Part shown: positions 61,991 to 64,000 of the stretch, one piece after another
How positions within the stretch are numbered: the first letter of the stretch is position 1
How the letters are laid out: each line of letters begins with the position of its first letter
Assembly: GCA_032209605.1 (NCBI GenBank)
Contig: JASFXZ010000029.1
Coordinates: 175,001-239,000 of the forward strand
Reading direction: 5' to 3'
Length of the DNA stretch: 64,000 nucleotides
Source: Mactromeris polynyma
Lineage: Eukaryota; Mollusca; Bivalvia; Venerida; Mactridae
Program-made: the position numbers and the translations under genes
Notes under the pieces: generated by a model
Database searches by the model: none
What the model was told of the DNA's origin: nothing
The model's input: the letters and a program-made list of their open reading frames with translations, nothing else

Positions 61991-64000
61991 TTCTGATAAA
62001 TCAGATAAAAAATCCTCTATGGTGAATATCGCTGTGGAGCTCTTCTGTCTCTTGTCGATCGCTCCAAAACGGATTGAGAATGACAAATTACAATAGGTGA
62101 TGACGGTAAATAAAAATATGGTTGTTGCAGTGGTGATGATGATGGCGATGGTTGTTGCGGCGGTGATGATGGTGGTGATTGATGAGATGGCTGTGGGGGT
62201 TGGTGATGGTGAAGGCTGAAGGGATGGATTAGAGGATGATATGTCCAATGATATGCGTTCAACTGTTAAGGCTCTACCCCATGTCCTGCGACATTTTCCT
62301 ACCAGACAAACCACCCTCACTATTACCGCTATGACAGCTATTACAACAGCAACTATGATAGTGATGATCATAGTAGACTGATCTATGAAAGATATGAAAA
62401 GCATTGTGACTTGGAAATAATGAGATGAAATAATTAATTACATAAAATAAATAATAATGCTTAGCAACACATACAATAAATGATAATGTTCAGCAATACA
62501 TATTTTCAAAATTAACACTATTAACTGGTATTAAAAGATATCAATTTTTAGTGAACTAATCATCATATATAACTGGTATATAACCGATATATCTTCGATG
62601 CTTAATAAATACACACCTGTTCCATCTCCTAAGGCAGTTGAAGAAAGCACAGGTGAGGGTGGGAGAGTGTAGTTTTGTGTAGTGGATGGAGTTGTACGTT
62701 GTGATGCGGTAGCTGTGGGTGGTGATGACATGGTGAATGAAGTTGTGAGGTGTGATATGTTGATGATGGTAGGTAGCATGCTGGTGTTGGTGAGTGACAT
62801 GCTGGTGATGGTGGGTGACATGCTGCTGGTTGGTGATATGGTGATGGTGGGTGACATGTAGATTGTGTGTTGTATGTTGTTGCTAGGCGACATGTTGTTG
62901 GTGGGTGACATGTTGATGGTGGGTTGTATGTTGATGGTGGGTTGTATGTTGTTGGTAGGTGACATGTTGTTGGTGGGTGACATGTTGATGGTAGGTTGTA
63001 TGTTGTCGGTGGGTGATATGTTGATGGTGGGTGACATGTTGGTGGGTGATATGTTGATAGAGGATAGTGTGGTGGTGAGGTGTGATGTTACACTCGCTCC
63101 AAAAGGAGGTTGAATAACCCTTGGCTGTAATATAAACAAAAAACAAAAAAAACGTCTTTAACAACCACAAGTAGATCATATAAATGAATGTAAGATGATC
63201 TAAGATAGGGAAAAAAAGCATCCCCTTAAAGTTGACATTTGTAAACACAAATAATACTCTTAATAATCAAGATAACAATAGTAATTCATAGCATATTAGC
63301 TATCTTTGTGTTCATTTTATAAACATAAAGGAGTCAGGAATGTATACTAAAAGTATTCTAACATTCTTTAATAGTGATGATTTGTACATACTGAAATACT
63401 TACTTCGCAAAGTTCCTTTGAGTCTAATATTTTGATTGTTTTGGTGTTGATTATTCGGGCACAGCTTATTCCCACTCCATCAATAAACGAAATGAGTTTA
63501 AGATCTAAACATCCACCCTTGACATTTCCTCTCATATCAATCCGTTTGATGTTGGAGTAATTTTCTCCAAACACATACAGGCCACTTCCCTCTCCCTTAC
63601 ATGTCAGAGTGGAAGACCTCTCCTTGCAATGATTTGGCATCTCATAAATTGGAGAGGAAGGACATCCTGTGAGGAGAATAAAAGAATGTAGTGTTTATTT
63701 TATTACTATTATCTAACCATGTCAGTTTTGATGATTAAGAGCTCTTCGTTATTTGGTAGAGTTTATCAAGTTTAAAACCGCGGTTGAATCAAGGTATCTT
63801 ACATTTCCTGCAGGGAAAATGTAGTCATCTCTTTATACCCGAGTGAATCGATGAGGATTGTATCTTCTTAAACACATGAATGTAAAGGGGAATCAAAATT
63901 ACCTTGCAATACTTGAATTACTTGCAACAACCAAAGGAAAAGGAAGAAAAATATCTTTAACAAGTAGATTGACGAAACTTTGTGAAATTGCGTTTTATGA
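61973..64000 (-). CDS. Mucin-like type I membrane protein, four exons (5' end beyond window)
   Basis: Exons (minus): >64000-63903, 63666-63404, 63124-62617 and 62382-61973; phases agree. Exon 1 gives a strongly hydrophobic signal peptide (LLKIFFFLFLWLLQVIQ); its ATG is off the right edge. Exon 2 is an ectodomain with six cysteines (CPSSP, NHCKER, LTCKGEGSGLYVF, KGGCLDLKL, GVGISCARI, KELCE). Exon 3 is a 169-codon Ser/Thr/Pro-rich stalk with repeats such as NMSPTINISPT, giving many N-x-S sequons and O-glycosylation sites. Exon 4 has the membrane segment IITIIVAVVIAVIAVIVRVV followed by KCRR. The cytoplasmic tail is uncertain: the +1 frame (about 62262-62017) encodes a Pro/Ser/Gln-rich tail that looks more natural. 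No named family is recognised; a role in adhesion or recognition is inference only. Confidence 0.7.
62740..63065. repeat. Coding minisatellite in the stalk exon
   Basis: Variants of tgttgatggtgggtgacatg repeat through exon 3 in the forward strand, encoding N-M-S-P-T type repeats on the minus strand. Copy number is likely variable among alleles. Confidence 0.8.

Noticed and set aside
62865..63113. Plus-strand frame MCCMLLLGDMLLVGDML...
   Set aside because: Shadow of the minisatellite encoding the Ser/Thr/Pro-rich stalk on the minus strand.

Overview
The window reads as nuclear DNA of a bivalve mollusc, although the species cannot be told from the sequence alone. The evidence is AT-rich sequence, short exons with GT/AG introns, tRNA-derived SINEs whose body resembles bivalve SINEs, and a dense mixture of DNA transposons (PIF/Harbinger, Tc1/mariner, pogo, CACTA, hAT, Kolobok-like), LINE fragments and a Ty3/gypsy remnant. 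There is no sign of a prokaryotic or plasmid context.

Two host genes are well supported. (1) A beta-1,4-galactosyltransferase-like gene lies on the minus strand, 45883 to 35363, in six exons that add up to 336 codons plus stop. Its introns are packed with transposons. The first exon and about 600 bp of upstream sequence have a diverged copy at 2545-3205, which points to a tandem paralog whose other exons lie beyond the left edge or are lost. (2) A type I membrane protein gene lies on the minus strand, from beyond 64000 down to about 61973. It encodes a signal peptide, a six-cysteine ectodomain, a Thr/Ser/Pro-rich stalk built from a coding minisatellite, and a transmembrane segment.

Layout from left to right. 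1-3400: AT-rich DNA, tandem copies of a dispersed repeat, duplicated B4GALT exon 1. 3790-12402: hAT-like ends and a transposase remnant, a CGTACG-rich foldback element, a 25-bp minisatellite, and a candidate terminal exon of an unknown gene. 12403-21772: a PIF/Harbinger transposon with a CTG target duplication and two intron-containing genes whose reading frames look intact (338-aa DDE transposase, 245-aa Myb/SANT-like protein); its non-coding parts carry a LINE tail, a MITE-like inverted repeat and a deleted gypsy element. 22200-33600: Tc1, LINE and CACTA fragments, a 14-bp minisatellite, a SINE with perfect 14-bp target duplications, and a foldback element. 35363-46205: the B4GALT gene with a Tc1-like DD37E element, several MITEs, a mariner fragment and a pogo-like element in its introns. 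46800-47740: weak exon candidates. 48670-52069: a 3.4-kb element with TTAA duplications and a Kolobok/Mutator-domain transposase broken by a 7-bp tandem duplication. 54500-59200: a decayed LINE whose endonuclease is split by a SINE. 60480-61990: another LINE fragment on the minus strand. 61973-64000: the mucin-like membrane protein.

I found no rRNA, true tRNA gene or CRISPR array and no clearly new multi-gene system. The most informative objects are the complete Harbinger element with its two proteins, the TTAA element, and the mucin-like surface protein.
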